Shown one piece after another: positions 16,227 to 25,727 of a stretch of DNA of 64,000 bases (its first letter is position 1; each line of letters opens with the position of its first letter). The notes below the pieces were generated by a model. The model was given only the letters and a program-made list of their open reading frames with translations. It did no database searches and was not told the origin of the DNA. The translations under genes and the position numbers were made by a program. Location of the stretch: contig NZ_JADNYK010000002.1 in assembly GCF_017810075.1 (NCBI RefSeq), positions 434,001 through 498,000 of the forward strand. Direction: 5' to 3'. Origin of the DNA: Pseudozobellia sp. WGM2. Lineage in GTDB: Bacteria > Bacteroidota > Bacteroidia > Flavobacteriales > Flavobacteriaceae.

Positions 16227-17750
16227 TCAATAACCTGGATTTTGTATAAGATTCTCATTATTTTGGATTTCGGCCTCTGGAATAGGAAAAAGCAAATTAT
16301 TTTCAGTTAATATAGGCCCAAACACAAACTCATGACCTACGAAATCATCAAATGCTCCAGTTGTAAAATTATAGGCTTTTCTTAGTCGCACCATGTCAAA
16401 CCAAGTTTTATTTTCAAAGCACATCTCATGCCATTTTTCCAGCAAAATAGCTTTGCGAAACTCCTCTTGATTTAATCCAGAAAGAGGAGTAAGTTCTGCT
16501 CTTTCCCTGATTGCATTTATTGCATTAAAGGCATCTTCTGTCGGTCCGTCTATCTCATTAGAAGCCTCTGCAAAAATAAATAGAACCTCAGCATATCTGA
16601 ATAATGGCCAATTTAAACCACTTAAAGCCGTCTCAGTATGTGCTACCGGATCAAACCATTTATATATAAACCAATCTTCTAAAGTAACAGTTTCAGTGCG
16701 ATCAGATGCAAGCGTAAACTCGCGGTAATAAAACTCCTTTTCCTGGGTTCGTTTATCCCCCGCCTCATAGGACTCAAGGAATTCTGCTGTTGGATAAATC
16801 ATACCAGTGTTAGCACTATAAAGAGAAATGGCAACACTCGCAGGTAATAATAATTGCTGAAAACCATTACGATTTGCAATGCTTTCATCGTATTGAACCA
16901 TAAATATATTTTCTCCTATATTCTCGGCGTCCTTATTCCTCAGGTCGGCATAAGTATTAAAAAGATAAAACATATCGGAATTAATGATTTCGCTGGCTTT
17001 ATCTTTAGCTAGTGTGTAATAGTTAGAACCTGCCTGCAATGGATAACCTGCCATAGTAAGATATACACTGGCCATTAATGTTTTTACTGCTCCTAAAGAT
17101 ACACGACCATTCATATCTGTAAATGGTAATCCCGAATTTTCAGCATATTCCAAGTCATCAACAATCGCATCATATATATCTACAGCAGATGCGTTTTTTG
17201 GATTTAGTTGCTCTGAGGATAAATCTAAAGGCTCAAGAATTAAAGGAACATCACCAAATAATCTTACCAAGTTGAAATAATAGTATGCACGCAAAAACCT
17301 AGCTTCCCCAAGTAGCCTATTTTTCTGATTCTCATCCATTTCGATATCAGGAAGTTTTGCAATAGCAACATTGGCATTGGCAATTCCCCGATAGTGGCTG
17401 CGCCAAAAGGTTGTTAGGTATTGGTTGTCTGCAGTCATGCTAAGATTTCGGATAGGGAAATTTATTGAGCCTGCTGACCCGAAAATGGTAGTATTTGAAA
17501 GTCCAGTTGGAAACTCTAACATCAACCAAGGAGACCCTCCGAATCCACCACCATCATAAATGGGTCGCAGATCCGCATAGGTAGCATCTACCACACTCTG
17601 AGCTTGTTCAGCCGTAGTGTAAAAGTTGTCCAATGTAATATTGGAAGGATCAGTTTGAGTTAAAAACTTTGTACAACCATTACTAATTAGAAATACAATT
17701 AGCACAAAACCCAAAAGGAAAGCATTTAATAATTTATGTATATAATTCAT
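16227..17750 (-). CDS. SusD/RagB-family lipoprotein
   Basis: Outer-membrane substrate-binding lipoprotein, 507 residues, full length. The signal peptide ends in the lipobox LISNGC. The N-terminal SusD pattern is clear (FLTQTDPSNITLDNFYTTAE, then DATYADLRPIYDG). The TPR core contains LLGEARFLRAYYYFNLVRLFGDVPL, split here as LGEARFLRAYYYF and LVRLFGDVPL. The C-terminal SusD domain has FRKAILLEKWHEMCFE and LLFPIPEAEI. It starts 27 bases after the susC stop. The ligand is unknown. Confidence 0.95.
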   Translation of the reverse strand: MNYIHKLLNAFLLGFVLIVFLISNGCTKFLTQTDPSNITLDNFYTTAEQAQSVVDATYADLRPIYDGGGFGGSPWLMLEFPTGLSNTTIFGSAGSINFPIRNLSMTADNQYLTTFWRSHYRGIANANVAIAKLPDIEMDENQKNRLLGEARFLRAYYYFNLVRLFGDVPLILEPLDLSSEQLNPKNASAVDIYDAIVDDLEYAENSGLPFTDMNGRVSLGAVKTLMASVYLTMAGYPLQAGSNYYTLAKDKASEIINSDMFYLFNTYADLRNKDAENIGENIFMVQYDESIANRNGFQQLLLPASVAISLYSANTGMIYPTAEFLESYEAGDKRTQEKEFYYREFTLASDRTETVTLEDWFIYKWFDPVAHTETALSGLNWPLFRYAEVLFIFAEASNEIDGPTEDAFNAINAIRERAELTPLSGLNQEEFRKAILLEKWHEMCFENKTWFDMVRLRKAYNFTTGAFDDFVGHEFVFGPILTENNLLFPIPEAEIQNNENLIQNPGY

Positions 17751-17777
17751 GATAATTCGATTTAATATAAATGATAA

Positions 17778-20700
17778 TTATAAGTCTACTTGTATACCAA
17801 CCGTGAATGTCTTGGCTTTAGGGTAATCGTTAAAGGCACTACGTCCTCGGGTAAATTGTCCATCCGTGGTAGAAACCTCAGGATCATATCCAGGGAATTT
17901 TGAAATTGTGAAAAGATTTTGGGCACTGGTATAAACTCTTAAATTCGATAGCCTCCAACGATTCACCAGTTCGTGCGGAAGGTTATAAGAGAGTGTAAAA
18001 TTTCTCCCTCTGATAAAAGATCCATCTTTTAGTCTGTATGTATCATTTTTTGTGTCATACCCCACGGATAAAGGCTTATTTTGTGCGATATACGTATTTT
18101 GGTTTTCGGGAGTCCAGGCATCATATAAAGTATTTCTCACCATATTGTTATATGCACCTGTGCGATCCTGTAATACTTGTGTTATTTCCCACATCACATC
18201 ATTTCCATAAACAAATTGAATATCTGCAGATAACTCGAAGCTCTTATAAGTAAATGTATTAACTAAAGTCCCATACCCGGCCGGTAATCCATTACCTATA
18301 GGTAGCCAGTCCTGTGAGTTAATGGCGTTATCATTATTGACATCCTTATATTTAATATCACCTGGACGACGCTGATACTTTGCAGCTTCCTCTGCCTCAT
18401 CAGTGCTCCAAGTGCCCAAACGAACGTAACCTATAAAAGTATTAACAGGCAAACCCTCTCTGACAATACTTCCAGGAGTACCACCTGGAACACTACCTAA
18501 TAGGATATCGGATCCTCCGGCTAATTTTAAAACTTTATTTTCATTAATTGTTAAGTTAAAATCTGTACTCCACGAAAAATCTGGTTTCGATATATTATAA
18601 GTTGATAATGCCAGCTCTAATCCCTGATTTCTCATACTCCCGACATTTTCTGTAACTGTAGTGTAGCCACTTGATTGGGGAACTGGTTTATTTAGAAGCA
18701 TATCCTTAGAAACTCTCCTGTAAATATCTGCTTCCAGAGAAATTCGGCCATCGAATAATCCAACCTCCAATCCAATATCAGTTTGAGTATTAACCTCCCA
18801 TTTTAAATTAGGGTTAGACAATGTAGATATCCCGATGCTAGTACTTCTATTTCCGTTAAATATAGCAGTGTATTGTCCCAGTCCAGCTTCATATTGATAA
18901 TTAAGAATTTCCGAGTTACCTGTCATCCCAAAACTCGTACGTAACTTCAAAAATGAAATTACTGGGTTATCTTTCAAAAAGTCTTCTTTCGAGGCTATCC
19001 ACCCTATTGCTGACGAAGGGAAAAATGCAAATCTATTATTTTTCCCAAATTTTGAAGATCCGTCAATACGACCAGTTGCTGTTAACAAATATTTATTAGA
19101 TAAGGTATAATTAACTCTTCCAAAAAAAGAAGCCATGCTATACTCATTCGCTGAGGAACTAGGAGGACGTGGATTACTTCCAATACCTAAATTATTATAT
19201 AAAAAATAATCGTCTATAAAATCATATGATGATGAGCCCGAAGAAAAACTACTTGTTGTAGTTAGGGACTGACCCAATAAAGCAGCAACAAAGTGTTTAT
19301 CATTAATATCCAAAGCATAGCTAAGAAGATTCTCAAATTGCCAGTTCTCTGCTTGTAGTGAAGAGATACTAGCAATACCACCTTGATTTTCTGAAATCCA
19401 ATCCACATTACGGCCAGAGTACCTATTAGTTTCTTGGCGAATAACATTCGCTGCAACCATCGTCTTGAGCTTTAAATCTTTGATAAACTCAATCTCGGTG
19501 AAAAGATTACCGACTGTATTTTGTGTATTTCTGAAGTTATTATCTTCTTCTGCCACCTGCCTTTGATTCGGGCCTTCGCCCGGATATATTCCATTTTTCG
19601 CCCATGTCCCATCTGGCCACTTAACGGGGATAATTGGGATACTTTGGTATACCGCCCTCATACCCCAACCGCTTAGAAATCTCTGAGATTCCTTGTTATA
19701 GTTAATGTTGCCACCTACTGATAACCAGTTGTTTATTTTAGAATCGATTACAAAGCGCAAGGAATAGCGATTTAGCCAAGTATTCTTCATTACCCCATCT
19801 TCGTCTCTATAGCCTGTATAAATACCAAAACGCGTTTGCTCATTTCCGCCTGTAAAAGACAGGTTGTGATTTTGAGCTATGGCAGTCTGAAATGCTTCCT
19901 CTTGCCAATCTGTATCATATAGTGGATTTAAATTGGCATCAAACAAAACAGGGTTACCTTTATCATTACCTATCATAAAAGACTCTCTCTTTATTTTTGG
20001 GTCGATAAATTTACCGTTGGCAAAACCTACAGGATCAAATTTAGCAGCGTTTTGATAGGCAATGTCTTCCACCTTTAAATATTCAGCAGCATTCATTAGA
20101 TCCATCCTCCTGGAAACTGTGCTAATACTAGTATAACCATTATAAGAGACACGCGGTTCTGTACTCCCTCTTTTTGTTGTAATTAAGATAACTCCATTAG
20201 CTCCTCTTGCTCCATAAATTGCTGTTGAAGAAGCATCTTTCAAAACTTGTATGGATTCAATACTATTGGGATCTATAGTATTTATTGGACTAATTCCACC
20301 TTGCAATGATTCCATCCCCATAATAACTCCATCTACTACAAAAAGCGGACTATTTGTGTTACTAACAGAAGTAGCCCCACGAATTGTTATAGTCGGAGAA
20401 TTTCCGGGCTTTCCCGAATTAATTGAAACATCGAGACCAGTCACTCTTCCAGATAGAGCTTGCCCAACATTAGTTATCTGCCGCTTTTCAAGCGTTTTTG
20501 CATTCACAGATCCCACTGAACCTGTAAGGTCACTTTTTCTAACAGTTCCATATCCTACAACGACTACTTCATCCAGGCCTTGGGAACTTTCAATTAACTG
20601 CACATTCACAGTAGTTTGTTCGTTCACCAACACCTCCTTTGTGGCAAACCCAATGTAGGAAATCACTAAAGTGGCATTGTTATTCCCTAATTCTAGAGAA

Positions 20701-21221
20701 AAATTACCGTCAAAGTCAGCTTGTGTACCATTTGTAGTTCCTTTTTCAAGAATATTTGCCCCAGGTAAAGGTTGATTATTTTGGTCAGTTATGGTTCCGG
20801 AAATATTATTTTGGAATTCTTTATTTTGCGGGCTCTCTAATAAACTATTTGGAGATTTTTCGCTAATAAGAATAGCGTTATTAGTCGTCACCTCAATGTT
20901 AAGATTCCCGTTAGCCAAGCTTTGCTTAAGCAACATATTGGTCCTAATCCGGCCTTTTTTTACTTGTACTTTGGGAAAATCCTTGAATATACCTTCTTCA
21001 TAGAAAAATTTATATTCGGTCTGCTCCATGATGAGATCAAAAACTTCGTCCACTGTCAATGATTCATCCGCTGTTATTTTAACTTTAGAATGTTGAGACA
21101 AAAGATTACTAGGCGTTATAGCAAAAATAGTTGCGCAACATAAGAAAATGAATGTTCTCATAATAATCAATAATAGGCGTTTTCTCAATTGAAAACAGCC
21201 CTTGATCAATCTAGTTTCCAT
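17778..21221 (-). CDS. SusC-family TonB-dependent receptor with N-terminal STN signalling domain
   Basis: Outer-membrane importer and signal transducer of 1147 residues. The N-terminus has a signal helix (RLLLIIMRTFIFLCCATIFA). An STN domain follows (about residues 50-110, DEVFDLIMEQTEYKFFYEEG), which contacts a FecR protein in the periplasm. Then come the carboxypeptidase-like domain (PLPGANILEKGTTNGTQADF), the SusC motif LDEVVVVGYGT, the plug (TIRGATSVSNTNSPLFVVDG) and the barrel ending VGIQVDL. FecR (21424) and an ECF sigma factor (22699) next door complete a substrate-triggered induction circuit. This is a transducing receptor, in contrast to the SusC at 1242. Confidence 0.95.
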   Translation of the reverse strand: METRLIKGCFQLRKRLLLIIMRTFIFLCCATIFAITPSNLLSQHSKVKITADESLTVDEVFDLIMEQTEYKFFYEEGIFKDFPKVQVKKGRIRTNMLLKQSLANGNLNIEVTTNNAILISEKSPNSLLESPQNKEFQNNISGTITDQNNQPLPGANILEKGTTNGTQADFDGNFSLELGNNNATLVISYIGFATKEVLVNEQTTVNVQLIESSQGLDEVVVVGYGTVRKSDLTGSVGSVNAKTLEKRQITNVGQALSGRVTGLDVSINSGKPGNSPTITIRGATSVSNTNSPLFVVDGVIMGMESLQGGISPINTIDPNSIESIQVLKDASSTAIYGARGANGVILITTKRGSTEPRVSYNGYTSISTVSRRMDLMNAAEYLKVEDIAYQNAAKFDPVGFANGKFIDPKIKRESFMIGNDKGNPVLFDANLNPLYDTDWQEEAFQTAIAQNHNLSFTGGNEQTRFGIYTGYRDEDGVMKNTWLNRYSLRFVIDSKINNWLSVGGNINYNKESQRFLSGWGMRAVYQSIPIIPVKWPDGTWAKNGIYPGEGPNQRQVAEEDNNFRNTQNTVGNLFTEIEFIKDLKLKTMVAANVIRQETNRYSGRNVDWISENQGGIASISSLQAENWQFENLLSYALDINDKHFVAALLGQSLTTTSSFSSGSSSYDFIDDYFLYNNLGIGSNPRPPSSSANEYSMASFFGRVNYTLSNKYLLTATGRIDGSSKFGKNNRFAFFPSSAIGWIASKEDFLKDNPVISFLKLRTSFGMTGNSEILNYQYEAGLGQYTAIFNGNRSTSIGISTLSNPNLKWEVNTQTDIGLEVGLFDGRISLEADIYRRVSKDMLLNKPVPQSSGYTTVTENVGSMRNQGLELALSTYNISKPDFSWSTDFNLTINENKVLKLAGGSDILLGSVPGGTPGSIVREGLPVNTFIGYVRLGTWSTDEAEEAAKYQRRPGDIKYKDVNNDNAINSQDWLPIGNGLPAGYGTLVNTFTYKSFELSADIQFVYGNDVMWEITQVLQDRTGAYNNMVRNTLYDAWTPENQNTYIAQNKPLSVGYDTKNDTYRLKDGSFIRGRNFTLSYNLPHELVNRWRLSNLRVYTSAQNLFTISKFPGYDPEVSTTDGQFTRGRSAFNDYPKAKTFTVGIQVDL

Positions 21222-21423
21222 AAATTTGTGTGTTATTGGTTGATTAAAATTTTAATTAATTGATAATAGTACCAAGGGGATAGAGCTATGAACTTTTGCG
21301 GGTTAAACTTTATCCTCTTTTTTTTTATTAAAATTCATTTCATTGGCATATATTTTATTTGGTTTTTAAAATCTATTTGTTATCTGTATACTGATAGTAT
21401 ACCGTATATGTTAAACCTAATTA

Positions 21424-22593
21424 TTATTTAATAATAATTGTTTTGTCATTTAATTCGTAATCATTAATAGAATTGGATTTCATTATTGATAAAACCTCTT
21501 CAATTGCTTGATTTTTATCCAAAGTCCCCTTGAATTTTATAGATTCCAAATCTTTATTTTCGAAAATTATATCGATATCATACCATCTAGAAATTACTTT
21601 CATGATATCTTTTAATGGTTTTCCCTTAAAACTGAAAATGCCTTTTATCCATGAGGTTTCATTTTCCACATCTACTATGTCGACTGACATTTCGTTATTC
21701 ACAATATTTAGTTTTGACTGTTGATTTGGCAACAATATTTGTTTTACCGTGGAAGAATTTATCTGTACTTTGCCCTCGACCAAGGTTGTGTAGATGTTCG
21801 CTTCATCTTTATAGGCTTTTATGTTGAATTGAGTGCCTATTACCACAACTTTCTGTGCATTATTAACCACTTCGAATTTTGCGCCATGGTGTTCTGTGCT
21901 AGGGGACACATTAAAATAAGCTTCTCCATAAATGAGTTCAACTTTTCGGGTTTTCCCATCCGAAAATGAAACAGGGTACTTCAATTGCGATTCGGAGTTC
22001 AGTAATACTTCCGTGCCATCCGATAATTTTAAATGGAACTGTCCTCCTCTAGGTATATTCAGTATATTGTATGCTATTTTTTTTGAACTTTGTCCTTGCT
22101 CTTCATATACAATTTGCTTTCCATTGCTGCTAATGCTTTGTGTTTGGAAAGATGAACCCTTTTCCAATGCTACAACAGAACCATCTTCAAGTATTAAAGT
22201 AGCTTTATCAGTACCAGGCTCGATAATATAACTTTCAGTTACTGGAGTTTTATCAATAGAGTCAGAATCTAACAAACCGTTATTAATATATAATGTGGTC
22301 GAGAGTATAACAAAAATAACAGCCGCAGCTGCGTATCTTTTATAATTTTTAATTCTGCGCCTTTTATTAAGAATATTTCTTTCACGTCGTATAAAACTAA
22401 TAACATTGACCTTTGCATCGTTTTTATTATACCTGAATATTGCCCTATTTATAGAGTTATTGGTCTTAATATATTCTAAAAACAAGCTTTCATTATCAGG
22501 ATTACTGATCCACATTTCCAATTGCTGAAGTTCGCAGAGATTGGCCTCATTTGTTAAGAATTTTATAATTAAATTTTCAATTTCCGTTTTCAT
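21424..22593 (-). CDS. FecR-family anti-sigma factor
   Basis: Inner-membrane regulator of 389 residues. A cytoplasmic N-terminal sigma-binding part (ENLIIKFLTNEANLCELQQL) is followed by one transmembrane helix (about residues 85-104, YAAAAVIFVILSTTLYI). The periplasmic FecR domain (LNIPRGGQFHLKLSDGTEV, GEAYFNVSP, VVVIGTQFNIKAY) leads to a C-terminal STN-like segment (FSFKGKPLKDIMKVISRWY). It should hold the adjacent ECF sigma factor inactive until the STN domain of the SusC signals. It heads the fecR-susC-susD transcript and has an ECF-type promoter directly upstream. Confidence 0.93.
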   Translation of the reverse strand: MKTEIENLIIKFLTNEANLCELQQLEMWISNPDNESLFLEYIKTNNSINRAIFRYNKNDAKVNVISFIRRERNILNKRRRIKNYKRYAAAAVIFVILSTTLYINNGLLDSDSIDKTPVTESYIIEPGTDKATLILEDGSVVALEKGSSFQTQSISSNGKQIVYEEQGQSSKKIAYNILNIPRGGQFHLKLSDGTEVLLNSESQLKYPVSFSDGKTRKVELIYGEAYFNVSPSTEHHGAKFEVVNNAQKVVVIGTQFNIKAYKDEANIYTTLVEGKVQINSSTVKQILLPNQQSKLNIVNNEMSVDIVDVENETSWIKGIFSFKGKPLKDIMKVISRWYDIDIIFENKDLESIKFKGTLDKNQAIEEVLSIMKSNSINDYELNDKTIIIK

Positions 22594-22617
22594 TCTTTTT
22601 ATATGCCCTATACAACC

Positions 22618-22646
22618 TAAGACGAATCAAAATTTCCCTTACCCCC
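22618..22646 (-). promoter_or_regulatory. ECF sigma-type promoter of fecR-susC-susD
   Basis: On the minus strand a GGGGGTAA box (22639-22646) and a CGTCTTA box (22618-22624) are separated by 14 bases, 24 bases before the fecR start codon. This has the GG-TAA / CGTC form of ECF promoters. The same two boxes with the same spacing recur at 23566-23594. Confidence 0.6.
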
Positions 22647-22698
22647 ATGACTTCTTAAAAAAAATTATATTTGATTATATCTTAACTAACTTTAATTA

Positions 22699-23295
22699 TT
22701 GAAAACAAAATTTTTAAACAATAGAGATCTTTTACAGCATTTAAAGAAAGGCAATGAAATTGCCTATACTTATCTAATCGAACTTTATTATGAAAAGCTA
22801 TGTGAGTATGCAAGCAATCTTGCCAGAGATAGTTTCAGGTCAGAAGACATAGTACAAAATGTTTTTATTAGAATGTGGCAACAACGAGAAAAGCTGAATT
22901 TTAATATTTCTATTAAAAGTTATTTATATAAATCTGTTTATAATGAATTTGTAGATCAATATCGAAAGGATATTGCTAAAACATTATTAGAAAAAAAATA
23001 CATAGATTTTGTAAATTCTAACATTGAATCTTCAGATAACGATAAAACAGAACGACTAATAGCACTAGTAGAAAAGGAAATCGAACAATTACCTCCAAAA
23101 TGCAAGGAAACATTTTTATTAAATAAAAAAGAAGGACTAACTTATGTTGAAATTGCTGAATTTCAAAATGTTTCTGTTGGTACAGTTGAGAAACAGATGA
23201 AAAAGGCCTTTTGTCTTATTCGCAATAAAATAAAAGGGAAATTGCTTTCTATTTTATTTTTATGGTTTAGGATTAAACCGATTCTCAAAGCGTAA
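22699..23295 (+). CDS. ECF RNA polymerase sigma factor (FecI-like)
   Basis: Sigma factor of 198 residues. Region 2 has YYEKLCEYASNLARD and SEDIVQNVFIRMWQQRE. Region 4 has IEQLPPKCKETFLLNKKEGL and YVEIAEFQNVSVGTVEKQM. The only plausible start is TTG at 22699; no in-frame ATG precedes region 2. It is divergent from fecR with a 105-base gap, whereas many Bacteroidota place sigma before fecR on one strand. Its release from FecR should drive the fecR-susC-susD promoter and probably the matching promoter at 23566. Confidence 0.9.
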   Translation: MKTKFLNNRDLLQHLKKGNEIAYTYLIELYYEKLCEYASNLARDSFRSEDIVQNVFIRMWQQREKLNFNISIKSYLYKSVYNEFVDQYRKDIAKTLLEKKYIDFVNSNIESSDNDKTERLIALVEKEIEQLPPKCKETFLLNKKEGLTYVEIAEFQNVSVGTVEKQMKKAFCLIRNKIKGKLLSILFLWFRIKPILKA

Positions 23296-23366
23296 CTTTC
23301 ATTATAACCTAGTATACTTTACTTTTAGGGTTGACAATATTTATCACATTTTGCAATGCGATTGAT

Positions 23367-23393
23367 AAAAAAAGCGGAGATTACCTCCGCTTT
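23367..23393 (-). terminator. Strong (possibly bidirectional) terminator
   Basis: AAAGCGGAG (23371-23379) and CTCCGCTTT (23385-23393) form a perfect 9-base stem with a 5-base loop. Seven T follow on the minus strand. On the plus strand the tail is TTTAATTT, so it may also end the sigma-factor transcript, whose stop is 75 bases upstream. Confidence 0.8.
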
Positions 23394-23560
23394 AATTTAA
23401 CTAAACTAACTCAAACTAACTCAAAGATTGCATGCGTATAAAAACCAATAGTTAAAATTGGTTTTCAGTATTTTTTAATTTCTTGATTACACAAAACTTA
23501 TTGTCAGAAATAAAAAAACAATAATAGAACTTTAGCCTGCTTTTATTAAACTCTTCTTTT
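23367..23560 (-). ncRNA. Putative small RNA under an ECF-type promoter
   Basis: The unit is bounded by an ECF-like promoter (23566-23594) and a strong minus-strand terminator (23367-23393), giving a transcript near 190 bases. Inside is a perfect 9-base stem (AAAACCAAT 23441-23449, ATTGGTTTT 23457-23465, 7-base loop) and a duplicated ACTAACTCAA-type element (about 23403-23424). No reading frame was recognised. It would be convergent with the sigma gene, 3' to it. PUL-linked small RNAs are known in Bacteroides. This call is inference from signals alone; it could instead be the remnant of a deleted fecR/susC operon. Confidence 0.4.
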
Positions 23561-23565
23561 CTTTA

Positions 23566-23594
23566 TATAACGAAACAAAAATTGGGTTACCCCC
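23566..23594 (-). promoter_or_regulatory. Second ECF-type promoter, orphan
   Basis: GGGGGTAA (23587-23594) and CGTTATA (23566-23572) on the minus strand are spaced by 14 bases, as in the fecR promoter. Eleven bases, CATGGGGGTAA, are identical between the two. No coding gene follows on this strand before the terminator at 23367. Confidence 0.5.
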
Positions 23595-24300
<706 letters not shown>

Positions 24301-24375
24301 TTTTAGTGAAGGCAAAGAAAATACTTTTTATGAAGGTATCAAAGTACTTCTTGATAAAGTAATGGTCTTTGTCGC

Positions 24376-25176
24376 CTAATCTTTCTTCACACTAAGCACC
24401 AATACAGGTATTCGTGCCGAAAACTCTGCCTTTGGTATGGTGTTTTTTTCCCAAAGCTTCTTAAAGAAACCTCTCTTACGTCGAAACACGCATAATAAAT
24501 CTGGGTGTTGAGATTGCAGGTGTTCTAAAACACCAAGGTAAGTAGTCGGGGCCTCGGCCATTGTCATTTGCGAACTGATATCCATCAAAGCCGTATTTAC
24601 CTGAAGATCGTCGTCGGTATAGCCGGGAGTCTTAACCAGTAAAAGGTTCACCTTGGCATCGAATTTATTTCGAATTTCCAATAAAGGATTAAGAATGCGT
24701 TTTCTCTTTAAAACACCTGACTTAAATGCAGTTAATATGGTATTCAATGGCCTTATTGGGGTGCCTTTTGGTACAATCAAAGTAGGTATGTTCGTTCTTT
24801 TAATGATACGGCCAGAGGTATTGCCCAAATATTGTGCTTCACTTACATCGTTGCTTCGTGGAGCCACTATTATAAGGTCAATGCCCAATTCTTTATCTAT
24901 ACTTTTTAATCCATCTTCAATATTACCGTTATACGATGCAATTTGTATTTCAACTCCTTTTGAGTCCACTTTTTCCAGTACCTCTTTCATTCGTTCTTTT
25001 CCACTTTCGGCGACCTTTTGGGTAACATTGGTCAAACTTTTTCCGGCTCCTACCGAAACGCTAAAAACTTCCATCAAAAAAATCTTTGATGAAAATTCTT
25101 TGGCAAAATCTATGGCGTATTGTAAAGTGTGGTTTGCATCGGGTGAAATTCCGATTGGTACAAGAATGTGTTTCAT
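24376..25176 (-). CDS. Universal stress protein, tandem UspA domains
   Basis: Cytosolic stress protein of 266 residues. The first UspA domain (residues 1-140) starts MKHILVPIGISPDANHTLQYA and ends with the nucleotide-loop region IIVAPRSNDVSEAQYLGNTSG and IIKRTNIPTLIVPKG. The second half (about 145-266) is a more degenerate Usp fold (NTILTAFKSGVLKRKRIL, ending IPVLVLSV). Its ATP-binding glycine pattern is not clear. Two-domain Usp proteins of this size are usual in flavobacteria. It is monocistronic and divergent from the GNAT gene. Confidence 0.93.
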   Translation of the reverse strand: MKHILVPIGISPDANHTLQYAIDFAKEFSSKIFLMEVFSVSVGAGKSLTNVTQKVAESGKERMKEVLEKVDSKGVEIQIASYNGNIEDGLKSIDKELGIDLIIVAPRSNDVSEAQYLGNTSGRIIKRTNIPTLIVPKGTPIRPLNTILTAFKSGVLKRKRILNPLLEIRNKFDAKVNLLLVKTPGYTDDDLQVNTALMDISSQMTMAEAPTTYLGVLEHLQSQHPDLLCVFRRKRGFFKKLWEKNTIPKAEFSARIPVLVLSVKKD

Positions 25177-25225
25177 GAAATTCGAGGTTTTAACTTTAAA
25201 TTTACGATTAAATTAGATTTTTTCA

Positions 25226-25726
25226 ATGATCCGACCGGCAAAACTATCCGACATCCCACAAATAATGAGTATAGTCAAGGCATGTACCAAGGCCATGATA
25301 AAGCAAGAAATCTATCAGTGGAACGATGAATACCCTTCTACTAATGCCTTTGAGAAAGATATAGAACGAAATGAACTTTATGTGCTCGAAGAAAACAAGA
25401 ATGTTATCGGTACTATAGTTATTTCTACGTTGATGGATGAGGAGTATAAGCTGATAAAATGGACCACCGAAAACGGGGAGAATTTCTACATTCATCGCTT
25501 GGGCGTTCACCCCGATCAACAGGGTAAAGGCCAAGCCCAAAAAATGATGTCTTTTGCTGAGTGCTATGCACGCGAAAATGGTTTTACCTCGGTGCGCCTA
25601 GATACATTTAGTCAGAACAAGCGAAACCAAAGGTTTTATGAGAAGAGAGGCTATCAAAAGCTTGAAGATATCTATTTTCCGAAACAGAGCGAATATCCTT
25701 TTCATTGTTACGAATTAGTGCTGTAA
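25226..25726 (+). CDS. GNAT-family N-acetyltransferase
   Basis: Acetyl-CoA-dependent acyltransferase of 166 residues. The acetyl-CoA pyrophosphate loop is visible as LGVHPDQQGKGQAQKMM (about residues 91-107). It is preceded by a beta strand FYIHR and followed by VRLDTFSQNKRNQRFYEKRGY. The substrate is unknown. It starts 49 bases from the divergent stress-protein gene and ends one base before the MATE transporter start, so GNAT and MATE are probably co-transcribed. Confidence 0.92.
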   Translation: MIRPAKLSDIPQIMSIVKACTKAMIKQEIYQWNDEYPSTNAFEKDIERNELYVLEENKNVIGTIVISTLMDEEYKLIKWTTENGENFYIHRLGVHPDQQGKGQAQKMMSFAECYARENGFTSVRLDTFSQNKRNQRFYEKRGYQKLEDIYFPKQSEYPFHCYELVL

Positions 25727-25727
25727 C

